A stretch of 64,000 nt of DNA from Paracentrotus lividus (Eukaryota; Echinodermata; Echinoidea; Camarodonta; Echinidae): positions 8,202,137-8,266,136 of the forward strand of contig CALNVZ010003432.1 of NCBI GenBank assembly GCA_940671915.1. Reading direction: 5' to 3'. Position numbers and translations under genes: made by a program. The notes below the pieces were generated by a model. The model did no database searches, was not told the origin of the DNA, and was given only the letters and a program-made list of their open reading frames with translations. Below are positions 51,901 through 62,497 of the stretch, piece after piece; the first letter of the stretch is position 1, and every line of letters begins with the position of its first letter.

Positions 51901-54900
51901 ACATTAACAAATTAAAACAATATGAACTTCTCTTCATTTAATCAAAAAGAACAATAGAAAATTAGCTCAACAAGCTTGTACATTCTATGTCTTCTTGTGA
52001 AATAAAATAGTATTAGAATGGTATATACGAAATTCAACTCTCAAGATATGACCCTCAAAACAGCACTTTAAACTTTAAATGAAAACGAAAGAAAAAATCC
52101 AGAGTGCAAACCAACCTGTCTGAGTAGATCCCTGGGTACATCGAGCAGGTTGCTGTAGTTCTTTGTGTCTCCTCCACTCTTAGGCCAGCTATTGAACCCT
52201 GACTACCTGCTGTCTTAGTAGTCTTTGAGAGTTGCTTGAAGAGGAACGTCACTATGTGATCCAGGATAGCACAGCACTTGTACACACATCGTATCTGTGT
52301 TCAATTTAATTCAGTAAAGATTAGTGGTGATGACAGGAAGATAATGTCTTTCAAGACTGTCTTTGAGAGTTGCTTGAAGAGGAACGTTATTATGTGGTCC
52401 AGGATAGCACAGCAGCTTGTACACACCATCGTATCTGTGTTCAATTTAATTCAGTAAAGATTAGTGGTAATGACAGGAAGATAATGTCTTCAAGACTATG
52501 TTTGAAAGTTACTTGAAGAGGAACGTCACTATGTGATCCAGGATAGCACAGCAGCTTGTACACACCATCGTATCTGTGTTCAATTTAATTAAGTAAATAT
52601 TAGTGGTAATGACAGAAAGATAATGTCTTTCAAGACTGTCTTTGGGAGTTGCTTGAAGAGGAACGTCACCATGTGATCCAGGATAGCACAGCAGCTTGTA
52701 CACACCATCGTATCTGTGTTCATTTCAAGTATAGTGTAGAGGTGCAGAGAAATGACTTAAATTTGCTGTATTAACAAACACTTAGCACCAATTTTGTTTA
52801 AATTTTTGTCAGTCTGTTTTTGTTTTCTTCTTCAAATGGCTAATAATAAGACCAGCTGCTTTTGATAGCCCACTCCCATTACAACAAGGACCTAAGGACC
52901 AGGGGGGTGTTTCACAAAGAGATAAGTAGACTTAAAGTCGCACTTAACTTCTACACGCATCTTGTTTTAAAACGCGCAATTTAATTGATAGATTGCACAA
53001 TGGCGTGCATCCCATGAGCATGGTCGAACCAATGAGGTGATGCGTAATATAACGCACAAAACTAACGATTTAAGTGCGATTTTTAAGTCTTCTTAACTCT
53101 TTGTGAAACACCCACTGGTAACCTAACTTCTTACAACAAAATCTTGTTATAATGAACACAAATGCATACAAAAAAATGTGCACTTGACTTGTTTATTTAA
53201 AAGTGGGAACAGGGCTCCATAACACAAACATTTGCAACCAATCGCAAACTAGCAATGACCAATAATGACCATTGTTATATACTTTTTGTTACAAATCCTG
53301 AACAGTAACCGATTAGAATCATTCTTTCACATTTGCGATTGATAGCAAATCTTTGTGTTACTGTGCCCAGGAGAGGCACGTCATCATACCAAAATCTTGT
53401 CGTATCGATGTTCGTTATATGACTAGACTAATGTATACGCAATCAATTTCGCGAGTCCATCATCACAAGAATTCATATCTAATATAATGCTACTTATACT
53501 AATGAAACAATATAAGAAATTGTGAAATTATCTACTCGTGAATTTCCCCAACTTGTACAAAATCTCAATATGTTGTGCATGTGAAAATAATTGCCTCTTA
53601 CACGATATTATTACCCTGCTAGTAGACGGGCAGAGATTAGACCAAACGGAAATTAACCATAGTAATGGTATTTTTTTATTTTGTGTTTTTCAGACCAAGT
53701 GACTATAAAGAGTTCTACTGACCTAGTGCAGTAAGTCCTTCTGATACTGAAGATAAGACGTGGAGGAAGACTTGAGGTTCCAGACTACTGATGAAACCCA
53801 TGTGGTCCTGAGATAGGCATTCAAGCAGCACATAGTAAGATCCGCTTAGCTTTGGGTAGTCCTGCAAGAGACAGTAACAAGAACAATAGTAATACAATGC
53901 GATTCAAGTTAACCCAACTTCATGGACAAAGTACTCAGCACAGTGCATTTTCGATGCATCACTTTACCTCTGGCACGTAAAAACTCTGACATCATGAAAT
54001 AAACTTTGTTTCAAAGAGAAGGCCATGGTAAGGATCTTGAGCTTATCTAGGCACGTGATCAAACTGGCTAGTATACACTTATGATGTCATAATACAAAGC
54101 AGATGTTGCGTCTTCGTCTGTGCAATCTAAGTATTTTGTTTTGTTTTGGTTTTTTTTTGTTTTTGAGGGGGGAGGGGGAGGTTTAAACAAATTTGCCACT
54201 ACAATATCATAATGCCGACCCATTTTATAAAACAAATAATGCACAGGGGAATTGTGATGTCAGTGATGACTACGGTGATATTCAGTATCAATATCTCTGC
54301 AATTCTCAGGCAATTTGTATCTGACCATAAGGTTTGAAATTACGAGTAACGAATTAGCTGGAAGAGTAAATTTTTTGAAGATTATGAATAAAGTTAAACA
54401 ATTCTTCAACACCACTTTACCACACCACTTACCAGTAGATTGCTGAGTGGGATGGAGAGAAGGAGCTTTACAAACATCTGAAGTGCTTCTTTATACCTAA
54501 GGACGTGATTGCCATGCGAGGACTTGAACCCATGACCTAACCACCACTTACCAGTAGATTGGTGAGTGGGATGGAGAGAAGGAGCTTATCAAACATCTAA
54601 AATGCTCCGTTGTACCTAAGGACATGATTGCCATACGAGGACTTGAACCCATGACCCCATCCTAGTTTTACCTGACTAAACCACCTAACCACTACACCAC
54701 CACTTACCAGTAGATTGCTGAGTGGGATGGAGAGAAGGAGCTTTACAAACATCTGGAGTGCTTCTTCCAGTGCACTGTCCCCATACAGACGGAACACACC
54801 AAAGTTGACATAGCTGCCAGAGAGGGCAGCCTTCAACATTGAGAAACATACCGCTATGCCTTTCAATGTGCGGAGAGGAATGGTAGTCAAGGATCATTCA

Positions 54901-57900
54901 TTTTTAAAAAGTCAAACAATGAATAGTTTATGTTACATTGCCAGGTGAATTTGTTTGATCAATTCTTAATTCTCCCCATCCCGTCATTTTCTAGTTTGTA
55001 GAAATTATTTGTTACAGTACATTATTGATCCTGATTGACACAGTACTATTTTTTTGTCTCTGTTATAACAGGGTGTGTAATTCGATCAAGTGAAGTTTTG
55101 GTTCTTATACCGATTCAGGTAGTATTTGAGGGTCACCAAAAGTCACAAAAATATTCCTTTTTTCCACATCGAAAGGCATTGAAAATTAGTTCAAATTTTC
55201 TGCACGCGCAAACAGGAAATCGCCCACGAGTTTTAGCCAATATTTTCCACTAAGGCTCAGGACCAAGCCACCAAAAAATGAAATCTTGAATCTGGAGTGA
55301 ACCATACTTCAAATTCTGACCCCCTATTACTAGTTCAAGTTTACTGTCAAGTGAATTTTTCACCTCCTTTCATTTAAAATTTATGTGATTTGACATAAAT
55401 AATCATATCTAATTGATAAGGGTCTGTAAAACCCTATTTCACCATGAACAAAATAATAACTATAACAATGTATTTGTTATAAAAAGGATATTTCATCTGG
55501 TAGATCTGGTCTTTTGGAATGTCTCGAAGGGTAAGCAATCTCGAACCTGTTCAAAACGAAAAGGGAAGGAAGAGCAAAAAAAAAAAAAACCAAAAAAAAA
55601 AAACAACAGCACTTGTAAGCACAATAATGGTAAATCATACATTAAATAAATAAGATTATCAGTTGGGAAAATATTTTCATGAAAAGATGCAGAGAGGGGC
55701 AGAGTAGCAGTTGGGTTATTCATTGAAAACTTGAAACTTTCCCAAATCCTCTACCCCTCTCTTGAACTCATCATAAGCTACCATAATCTTCTTGATCACT
55801 CTGAACATTAGGATACCATTTGGCGACAAGATGTCAAACTTCAAAGATCTTTCCCCTCCTTCTTCAAGTGGCCTCTTACAAACCCCCTCCTCATTAGACC
55901 CCTCCCAATCTCCTACCCCTCACCTGAGCTCATCATATGAACAGGAGGTCGTGAGTTCGTTTCCCAGCAGGGTCATACAAAAGACTTAAAAATGGGACCT
56001 CCTGCCTTTTGGCCCAAGTGCTCATCATTTCAGAATGGAGAAGGGTAACACTAACATCTCATCTAATGCAGGGCCGCTGGAAGAAAAGTTGTCAAATTGA
56101 AGTGGCTACCCTGGGTAAAGAAAAGATTGTTATTATTATTCAACTTACCATATGCTACCATCATCTTGCTAGTCTCTCTGAATAAGAGGATGCCATTGGG
56201 TGATGAGACGTCAAACTGTAACCTCTGCGAACGATTCTGGACTAGCTCGGCCATGAGTTTGAGAAGGGGCGTGGTCACTGCTGGATCGTGGTACCATAAT
56301 TCAACGGCACTCAGTAACACTGGGGTGTAGTCAGGGTATCTGGCGAGGTCACTTGGTCAAGGCAAAACTAGAATACTTCGGCCATAGGGATGAAGCCTAT
56401 TTTTCTTTCCCTTTTAATGGGTTCTACAAATGATTAAGTACTCAGAAAAAAATGAAAAGAAATAACGAGGTGTTGGATTCTAAAACATCTTTTCTTGCAT
56501 TGGATTCCAGTAAAAAGAAATTATGGGCAATACTCTGCAACTATTATTCAAAAACAAAAGAACCATCCTACCAATTTTTCTCATGAATGGTCACTGTTGG
56601 TGTGTACGATGGTAAAAATAGATAAATTCATCTCATAATCTTTTATCTCTATTAAAAAAGCAGTCAACTGAGCTCATTTCCAAGTGAGCTCAATTAATTG
56701 CAGTTGGCTCTGTGGTTGATCTCCAGCGGAACTTGATAATAAGGATACATCCAATCAAACAACATCATGTAGCTCGTCTTCGTGTTGAATGCAAACGCAA
56801 TACCTCTGATGTCTCGTGCTAATCCTATCAGCGTTCTCTGTTAATAATTGGGAGAAATATAAAAAAATAAAAAATAAATCAAGACATGAAGATAGGGGGA
56901 AGTGGTAAAATTTTAGTATTAAATACCATTTGGTCTTGGCCCCAATTGGTCTATAACCCTTTGATTTACACTCAGCCTGTTTATGATCTATACATGACCT
57001 GACAGCTCAAAATAAGTATAAGGTAAAATGAACATTCCACCAACGGAATTCTTTTGAAGGGTTGTTCTGGTGTCATCTTTAAAGAAGTACATTCTACCCT
57101 TATTATAACAAGGTGCTCGGGAACATGTTAAATATATGACATTAGGACAGGGAGAATCTCATTGTATAACAAGAGTATACTGTAACAGATAAAAGACTGT
57201 GTGTTTTTTTTTTTTTAAAGCATTCAGTCATAATTTACTATTTTCCCCAGAATTTTTAATTGTTTTATCATATCATTTTTCTTTTATTTATGAATAACTT
57301 TTAACAAGTTATATGACTACTCTTGCGGACAATTTACTTTATTTCTTTTTTAATTTTCTTTTTATTTCTTACGCTTTATTTACTTTTATTTTTTTTATAG
57401 TTGATGAGAAGACAAATTCTGAAGGAAAAAAAAAAGGATATGAGCATCATCTTACCTTTGTGTTAGCCTCATTCCAGCCTGACCCTGTCTTGGCATTGGC
57501 TAGCTGGTTGCCTACATATTGAAAGGCTGTGGTTAGGGGCATCATAAAGGTCTCAAACCTCTCCTCATCCTCCCCAAGATCAACCAGCAGCAACCGACCC
57601 AGAGCTGTGTAGAACGTTGACCGACATCTCATGTCATGGACAGATAGCGTGCCATTAGCTCCCAAAAACGGAAAATGGTCACTCTGTGAAAGGAAGTTCA
57701 GAATGGTCACACAAATATTTATTCATTATCACTCACCATCATCACTACCATCGTCATCATCACCATCACCTCCATTACCACTAACATCACCACAATCACC
57801 ATCATTACCACTATCATCATCATTATCACATCACCATTACCATCACCACCATCATCATCATCAACATCATCTTCATCACCATCATCATCACCACCACCAC

Positions 57901-60900
57901 CACCACCACCATCACCATCATTACCCCCACCATCACCATCATTACCACCACCATCATCATCAATATCACCATCTCCACCATCATCGTCATCACTCACCGT
58001 ATGATTTGCTAACATGAATTGCACTGCTTCTAGTTTCACTAGCTTCCTGACACTGCTGTATCCGACAGAGAGGTCGTTGAGAAGTTGTAACGTCTTGGAG
58101 ATGATTGGCTCGCTACCTCCCCAGTATTTGAGGTTGGTAATACTGATGGGAGGAAAATGAGGGAAATATAATCAGATCAACTGCTCATACACATGTATCA
58201 TTCCTTCAATTATATTATCATTCAAATATTTTGTAATACTCCCATGTACTATCAGTCAGTACAGATATTTTAGCAAAGTTAGACCAGGTGAGGAATATTC
58301 CCCATGGCATTATTCAATAATTTTTGTGATGTTTTTATTACTATAAATAAACATGATTTTGATTTTGTGAACATTACTTTTTTAATCATAGCTTTTCCTT
58401 TATTACTAATTTTTTTTTAAAGGAGAAAAAACAAGGGGACATACAATTGTATAAGATAACTTTTTCATTCCTGCATAATAATATGGAAATCTATGTTTTA
58501 TGGTCTGAGTATTTCTTTTTTTTAATGGGGTGGAGGCCGCGGTTCAAAAATGTAGAGAACAAAAAGGGAACAAAAGCTACTTCAGCGAACAATTTATTGA
58601 TTTCTTTGACATAACAAAACACATTTAAATAAAAATCGCACACAGGAAAACACTTCAAAAGAAAAACCGTAAATTAAATTCTGTAGACTTACATTTTACC
58701 AATGAATACACTGAGAACCATGGATTCATCTTGAAGACCAAGCACCTGTGATAACGTCCTGTACAGCTGTAATCAGAGAATATATTAGAATAGAATTAGG
58801 AGTCAGAAACAATGTTAAAAAGCATATTAAGAAGGTAGACAGAAAAATAAAAATGTTTTGAAACAAACACCACATTTTGGCTCAAAACCACCGCATCTAC
58901 TTTTGATGAACAACACAAGGCATTGCTTTTACCCTTAACCCTATTCAGACTGGCATTGTCAAGAGGAGATTTTGACTGGGGGGGGGTCAATTTGACCCCC
59001 CCCTGAGATCTCGGCCGCGGATAGTCAGCTCGCGGCGAAATTTTGCGCGAACGTCGCTGCACATGTAAAGGGTGTCGCTGGTATGTTTTTTTTGAAAAAA
59101 AATTTCACGTATTTAATTTATGCTAATTTATGCATACTCATGTATGCAAATTAGATGCTTTTTTATGGAAATCGTTAATATTTCATTAATAAATATAGTT
59201 ATGAAGCCCAAATTTTTTCTAAAAGTTGCTGAGTAGCAAAGACAACAGTATTGAATAGACAAATTCAGAAATTTCAAATTAATTCTTTTGTATTCTATTG
59301 TTTTATGAATTTCTTATGTATTCTATTGTTTTTATTTCTTATGTATTTCTTTGTTTTTGTAATTTTTTATGCTTGAGAAATGTATTTTGATCAATATAAA
59401 GACAAATTTAATCAATCAAAAGGCTCAGAAGGCACAATTATCAGTGTTATAAAGAAATTTAGAAAAAAGCAGTATTTTGTACACAAACGCATGCAAAATG
59501 ATGATTTTCGTTCAATTTAGGCCTGACATGCGATTACGTAATGTTGCGTAACGCGACAACGGAGTATCCGATTTTTTTTAACTTGGTGTCAAAATTTGCG
59601 AGACACTTGAAAGAAAAAAGTCATAAAGCGCCGGGTTGCGATTCGCAGCGGTTGCGCGGCAGTCGCGGATTTCATACAGGGGGGGGTCAAATTGACCCCC
59701 CCCCAGTCTGAATAGGGTTAAAGGCATGCAGTAACATTGAATGATATTCAAATCACATTTATTCGATTTAGCTTATTTTGCCAACATAATTATAAACACT
59801 TAGGTCAGTCTGGTATCTCTTCAAAATTGCAAGCTAATTGCTTGCTTTACCTTCGAGATATCAATGATTTCATACTCATAATTTATAAACCGACACCGGA
59901 TGGTTTATAAAACCATGTGCTTTTCCACACACCCATTTCCTGTTGTAAAGTCCCCCGTCTCTAGCGGCCTGGTGCGCCTATCAGCAGAGGGTACTGATGT
60001 TCGGCTGTATACTTGGCATTGTTTGTTACACTGTTTTAAGGTAGTAAATGGCTTCCATTTGATCTGAAACTTTCAGTAGTTTGTTTTTACTGTTGGATCA
60101 ATATAATTTTATTAATCTTGATATAATTGCTCTTGTTTTTGTAAGCTACTTAATCCCTTTAACAAAAAGTTATTTTAATATGAAGTCATAACCTCTAAAT
60201 CTCTGTATAAACAACAATTAAATGCAATTGATAATGTTTTCCACCTCACATCATACCTACCTTGGATGACTTCTGTATCTGATGTCCTAGATAGATCTTG
60301 GTGAACTGTTCAAAGAAACTCAGCATGGCAATATCTAGTTTCTCACATCCTCCATGCGAAAGCTTGGCATCGGTAAGATTCATTAACTGCAGTACTCTAT
60401 AAAAGCAAGAAGACAAAATAATAATGATAATAACAATAATAACATCTGGCTATCTATAAAGCGCTTTTCCAGTTATTAAACTGCTCAAAGTGCTTTACAG
60501 AACATTATAACTCCCTAACGGGGTGCATGTAGGAGATATTTTCACGTTTTCATCATGGGATTTCATTAAGGACTGTTTCATTTGATCAGATATTCTTCTG
60601 CAAATTTGGGATATTTGGTGTTTTTAAATTTCTTTTTTTATTGCTCCACACTTTAAACTAAATAAGGTAATTTGTAAATTTGCAAAAGCATTTCTTTCAA
60701 ATGTAAATGGCTTTACTTTGTTGGGATGTTATAAAGACACAAAAGAATTATTCACTTGCCTCCATCAGTATAGAAACACATGCAACTGCAGTGTGTGATC
60801 AAATGTGATTCAGCTGTACCAAATTCCAACAAATTATCAATGATGTCCATAAATTACCATAACCCATCGCTAAAGCTTCACTCCTAAAATGTATACTATC

Positions 60901-61332
60901 AAAGAAAACAAAATAAAAAAGCTTGTGAAAAGCTGGGGCTCAACACTAAGTTTCTCTAAGGATATTGTCAGAAAGGAAGACCACATTACAAATATTTCCT
61001 GGAAATCTAGTCAAAATTCTAAGGATAAATTTCAAGGGAAAATGAAGGATAGGGAGATTTTGCCCTTAACCATATGATATTTATAAGTGTTGAGCCTTGG
61101 TTAATGAAATAAAAGTTTGTATAGAGATTTTTAATTTCACAGGAAGGGGGAGGGGTGGGGGATTTTGCCCTATACCATATTTGTTAGTGTTGACACCTTG
61201 GCTAATGAAAGCAAAGACTTAATTACCTGCAGACTAATTCCCCATCAAGCCCATCATGTTCGTCCGCACTTGTGAAAGAGACCCGACCACCGATCACGGC
61301 CCCAATGATATACACCAGCCATGTCAATCGAC
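48863..61332 (-). CDS. XPO7: Exportin-7 (RanBP16), C-terminal half, 13 exons
   Basis: XPO7 is a Ran-GTP-binding importin-beta-family exportin that carries proteins out of the nucleus. Exons: 61332-61227, 60396-60261, 58766-58693, 58142-57998, 57683-57456, 56837-56749, 56339-56149, 54859-54708, 53861-53723, 52294-52116, 51023-50925, 50066-49939 and 48992-48863. They give about 598 codons, roughly the last 55% of a protein of about 1,087 residues in human. Landmarks in order are [135 protein letters not shown] and the terminal DMMS. The 5' half is off the right edge. Two problems stand out: about 20 residues between exons at 56149 and 54859 are not found, and the exon at 52294-52116 contains frame lesions. 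Confidence 0.94.
49694..49826. mobile_element. Short MITE with ATTCACTAA ends
   Basis: GGGGGAATTCACTAACAGCT at the left and 'atctcttagtgaatcactcc' at the right are inverted, with inner TCAATCCCAAC/GTTGGGATTGA arms. About 133 bp, in the last XPO7 intron. Confidence 0.8.
49939..50066 (-). CDS. XPO7: XPO7 exon l
   Basis: Acceptor GGCAG, donor GTATGA. Encodes [20 protein letters not shown] and [19 protein letters not shown], ending in phase 2. Confidence 0.95.
50268..50597. mobile_element. Truncated member of the 9409-10111 MITE family
   Basis: Shares 'aaataaattgatttcagc', 'gaaagtgaaaataatcatat', 'gcattgactttgtacacaa' and 'gatgcgcga..cttgaaagta' with 9870-10040 in the same order. Lacks the AACCCTA ends. 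Confidence 0.85.
50585..50924 (-). pseudogene. Two ghost copies of the 3' end of XPO7 exon k plus intron
   Basis: The exon-end phrase 'gaggcctggacatggaacac' (50777) and 'gggctagacatgaaccattg' (50592) match the true exon's 'aggtctggacatggaccatt' (50956). The following 'agaccattctcc' and 'cttattg..ttgaatg' intron words repeat in register, giving a unit of about 170 bp. Both ghosts have lost the donor and frame. Confidence 0.82.
50925..51023 (-). CDS. XPO7: XPO7 exon k
   Basis: Acceptor CCTAG, donor GTAAGT. Thirty-three codons: [20 protein letters not shown] and [13 protein letters not shown], phase 0 at both ends. Confidence 0.95.
51060..51893. mobile_element. Helentron/pearl-like element: core tandem repeats plus (GGAC)n
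   Basis: Five tandem units of 140-157 bp (marker 'tagtgctatcatataaagca' at about 51121, 51256, 51412, 51570 and 51711) are followed by (GGAC)n and CACA repeats (51784-51845) and a unique end. GTCCCCGCCGA near the left edge (51076) is the inverse of TCGGCGGGGAC near the right edge (51879). This layout matches the pearl-like non-autonomous Helentrons of marine invertebrates. Confidence 0.65.
52116..52294 (-). CDS. XPO7: XPO7 exon j, with frame lesions
   Basis: The only copy with a complete 3' half: its end reads [15 protein letters not shown], then donor GTTGGT at 52115. Acceptor AACACAG. Compared with the partial copies upstream it lacks one base in ATGGTGTGT and one in AAGCTGCTG, and a third shift lies before the NYSNLL stretch. 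Total length still fits the flanking phases, but read straight it stops at GACTACTAA. Either consensus errors or a damaged exon. Confidence 0.75.
52295..52713 (-). pseudogene. Three tandem partial copies of XPO7 exon j, each with its own acceptor
   Basis: Starting at 52713, 52573 and 52434 (period 139-140), each copy has AACACAG, then an open [17 protein letters not shown] stretch to about LFKQL, then about 65 bp of intron-like sequence ending in the next acceptor. The middle copy has TAA in place of the CAA codon. None has the 3' half of the exon or a donor. Confidence 0.9.
52714..53722. other. XPO7 intron i: nested repeats
   Basis: Apart from the MITE at 52902-53113, holds parts of a repeat with TTACAACAAGG/CTTGTTATAATGAAC words, also seen at 44410-44475 and 57095-57190. 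Nothing else recognised. Confidence 0.55.
52902..53113. mobile_element. MITE with GGGGGGTGTTTCACAAAGAG ends, copy 2
   Basis: About 212 bp, closely matching the element at 674-889 across its length. It sits in an XPO7 intron and is inserted inside another repeat, whose parts flank it (52870-52900 and 53114-53160, TTACAACAAGG/CTTGTTATAA words). Confidence 0.88.
53723..53861 (-). CDS. XPO7: XPO7 exon i
   Basis: Acceptor TTGCAG, donor GTCAGT. Encodes [20 protein letters not shown], then [20 protein letters not shown] and LTAL, ending in phase 1. Confidence 0.95.
54425..54700 (-). pseudogene. Two ghost copies of the 3' end and donor of XPO7 exon h, with a tRNA-like insert
   Basis: The stretch from the splice donor inward, 'acttaccagtagattgctga' then 'gtgggatggagagaaggagc', occurs at 54427, 54546 and (true exon) 54702. 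The two extra copies keep the donor and about 75 bp of exon, then break into a tRNA-like segment. On the minus strand that segment contains GTGGTGTAGTGGTTAGGTGG and GGGTTCAAGTCC, like A and B boxes. The copies are 119 and 156 bp apart. Confidence 0.85.
54708..54859 (-). CDS. XPO7: XPO7 exon h
   Basis: Encodes [40 protein letters not shown] and [10 protein letters not shown], donor GTAAGT at 54707. The only AG upstream is TTGAAAG at about 54861, placing the start at 54859 (phase 1). Translation continues to match the family for three residues upstream (LKG), so the true start is uncertain. Confidence 0.8.
55752..55832 (-). pseudogene. Ghost copy of the 3' end of XPO7 exon g
   Basis: On the minus strand it reads like [21 protein letters not shown], against [21 protein letters not shown] in the true exon. 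The donor TATGGTAAG is changed to TATGATGAG, so it cannot splice. About 75 bp, in the intron after exon g. Confidence 0.82.
55905..55980 (+). repeat. tRNA-derived SINE fragment
   Basis: 'Catatgaacaggaggtcg' followed by TGAGTTCGTTTCCCAGCAGG and GTCATAC closely resembles the 3' half of the tRNA-like element at 19421-19494. Only the B-box half is recognisable. Confidence 0.5.
56149..56339 (-). CDS. XPO7: XPO7 exon g
   Basis: Acceptor GCCAG, donor GTAAGT. Encodes [19 protein letters not shown], then [19 protein letters not shown] and [12 protein letters not shown], ending in phase 1. A ghost copy of its 3' end lies at 55752-55832. Confidence 0.95.
56749..56837 (-). CDS. XPO7: XPO7 exon f
   Basis: Acceptor TAACAG. 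Donor GTATCC at 56748 is weak but joins phase 2 to exon g to give the conserved WIYP. Encodes [20 protein letters not shown] then TSYMMLFDW. Confidence 0.88.
57456..57683 (-). CDS. XPO7: XPO7 exon e
   Basis: Acceptor TCACAG, donor GTAAGA. Seventy-six codons with [20 protein letters not shown] and [12 protein letters not shown]. The C-terminal linker ([14 protein letters not shown]) differs from vertebrates. Confidence 0.95.
57720..57997. repeat. (CAT/CAC)n microsatellite next to an exon
   Basis: About 280 bp of CAT, CAC and CATCAC triplets fill nearly the whole intron between XPO7 exons d and e. The 106-128-codon frames on both strands across it are artefacts. Confidence 0.95.
57998..58142 (-). 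CDS. XPO7: XPO7 exon d
   Basis: Acceptor CATCAG, donor GTGAGT. Encodes [20 protein letters not shown] through [17 protein letters not shown] microsatellite begins immediately after the donor. Confidence 0.95.
58693..58766 (-). CDS. XPO7: XPO7 exon c (74 bp)
   Basis: Acceptor TTACAG, donor GTAAGT. Encodes [20 protein letters not shown] then FIGK, ending in phase 2. Confidence 0.95.
58937..59719. mobile_element. MITE with AACCCTATTCAGACTGG ends
   Basis: Inverted ends AACCCTATTCAGACTGG and CCAGTCTGAATAGGGTT, 783 bp. Same family as 9409-10111. Each end has an inner palindrome of a G run, TCAATTTGA and a C run. Confidence 0.85.
59720..60260. other. XPO7 intron b, right part
   Basis: AT-rich, nothing recognised. 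Confidence 0.5.
60261..60396 (-). CDS. XPO7: XPO7 exon b
   Basis: Acceptor TTATAG, donor GTAGGT. Encodes [20 protein letters not shown] and [19 protein letters not shown]; phase 2 to phase 0. Confidence 0.95.
60440..60520. repeat. Possible SINE-like fragment (AAAGCGCTTTTCCAGTTAT)
   Basis: The paired words 'ataaagcgcttttccag' and 'ctcaaagtgctttacag' resemble a repeat widespread in marine invertebrate genomes. Single short copy here. Confidence 0.35.
61227..61332 (-). CDS. XPO7: XPO7 exon a (first in window)
   Basis: Acceptor GTGACAG at 61339-61333, donor GTAATT at 61226. Encodes [19 protein letters not shown] then [14 protein letters not shown]. Needs one base (G) from an upstream exon that is not in the window. 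Confidence 0.93.
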
Positions 61333-61849
61333 CTGTCACCAATGGGGGGAAAGGGATAGCCAGTGAAAAGGGCGTAGTACCCAGGGGGTTGAAAAAAAAG
61401 GTATATTTCATTCTCCTAATAACAAGTCAAGGTTCAAGATTTTGTTACAATTATTGAGATAACTATCAAATTAGACACTTGATGACAAAGATCCTTAGGA
61501 AGAGAGAGCCATAATATAACATAAAACATATTCCACTACTGAGGGAGATTGAATACTATCGGATACTGTATTTTATAAGCCAATATTTTCGCGTCCAGAT
61601 ATTTTCACTATTTTGGACTAGTTGGGGAAATTCGCGAGAGCACAATTTCGCGATTTTGGTGATGACTTCATAACTATAAATAGCCTTGTATTGAGGTGGA
61701 AATTTTCGCGATGACCAACTCGCAAAATTCATGAAATAAAGTCATCGCAAAAATTACCACTTATACAGTAGTTGGACATGATGTTATTCATCTGATACAT
61801 CCACACCTTAACTTTTTGAACAGAGGAAAAAAATGATAAGACCAAACAA

Positions 61850-61882
<33 letters not shown>

Positions 61883-62497
61883 ACAATAAGCAGAAAATAA
61901 TGGTTGCAATATAATCAAAAGTTGCTGAAGATGCAAAATTTTCCCCCAGTCATAGACATAATTTTAATCACAAAGAATGATGTTAAGTGAAATAACGTAA
62001 ATTGATAATACTATGAATATCCCAAACAACCCAATAACCACTTCCACTATCATAAAAGGGAGCAACAAAAACATAAAACGGATTGACCAAACATGGACTA
62101 CAAACATAAAAAAATAAATAAATGTATTGATACACACTATACACCAAATTGTTTGAGAGATTGTAATAAAAAATAAAAAATAAAGATATGCTGTGCTTTT
62201 GTGCCAATTCCAAATTAGATTTATTTGCTTCCTGTTACTAAAATGTTTTCAACCTTTTATGAGCTTTAGAAATTTGTTTAAAAAAGCAAAGCACCAACAA
62301 GACAAAGCGGAAAAAGCCCAACAAACTTGACCCAATACAAAATTTCAGGAGTAGTAAAATTTAAACAAATCATTAATCAAATGAGAATATAAGCATATAG
62401 TAAATAATGGTAGAAAAATATGCGTTGCGAATGGCTAGAGCAGTACCACGTGACCTACTTTCAATTTGTTATATTGTACATGTACATATGTACAATA
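61333..62497. other. XPO7 intron upstream of exon a
   Basis: Contains a TACTGTA-ended MITE-like element (61564-61770) and a poly-A tract (61849-61873). No further XPO7 exon recognised. Confidence 0.5.
61564..61770. mobile_element. MITE-like element with TACTGTA / TACAGTA ends and CGCGA words
   Basis: Ends TACTGTATTTTATAAG and CTTATACAGTA are roughly inverted; the inside has TTTCGCG and CGCGA words and 'ttttggactagtt'. A degraded match lies at 41700-41830. Confidence 0.6.

Noticed and set aside
57631..58039. Histidine-rich plus-strand and Asp/Gly-rich minus-strand frames
   Set aside because: Both read the CAT/CAC microsatellite; the ends overlap true XPO7 exons in their own frame.
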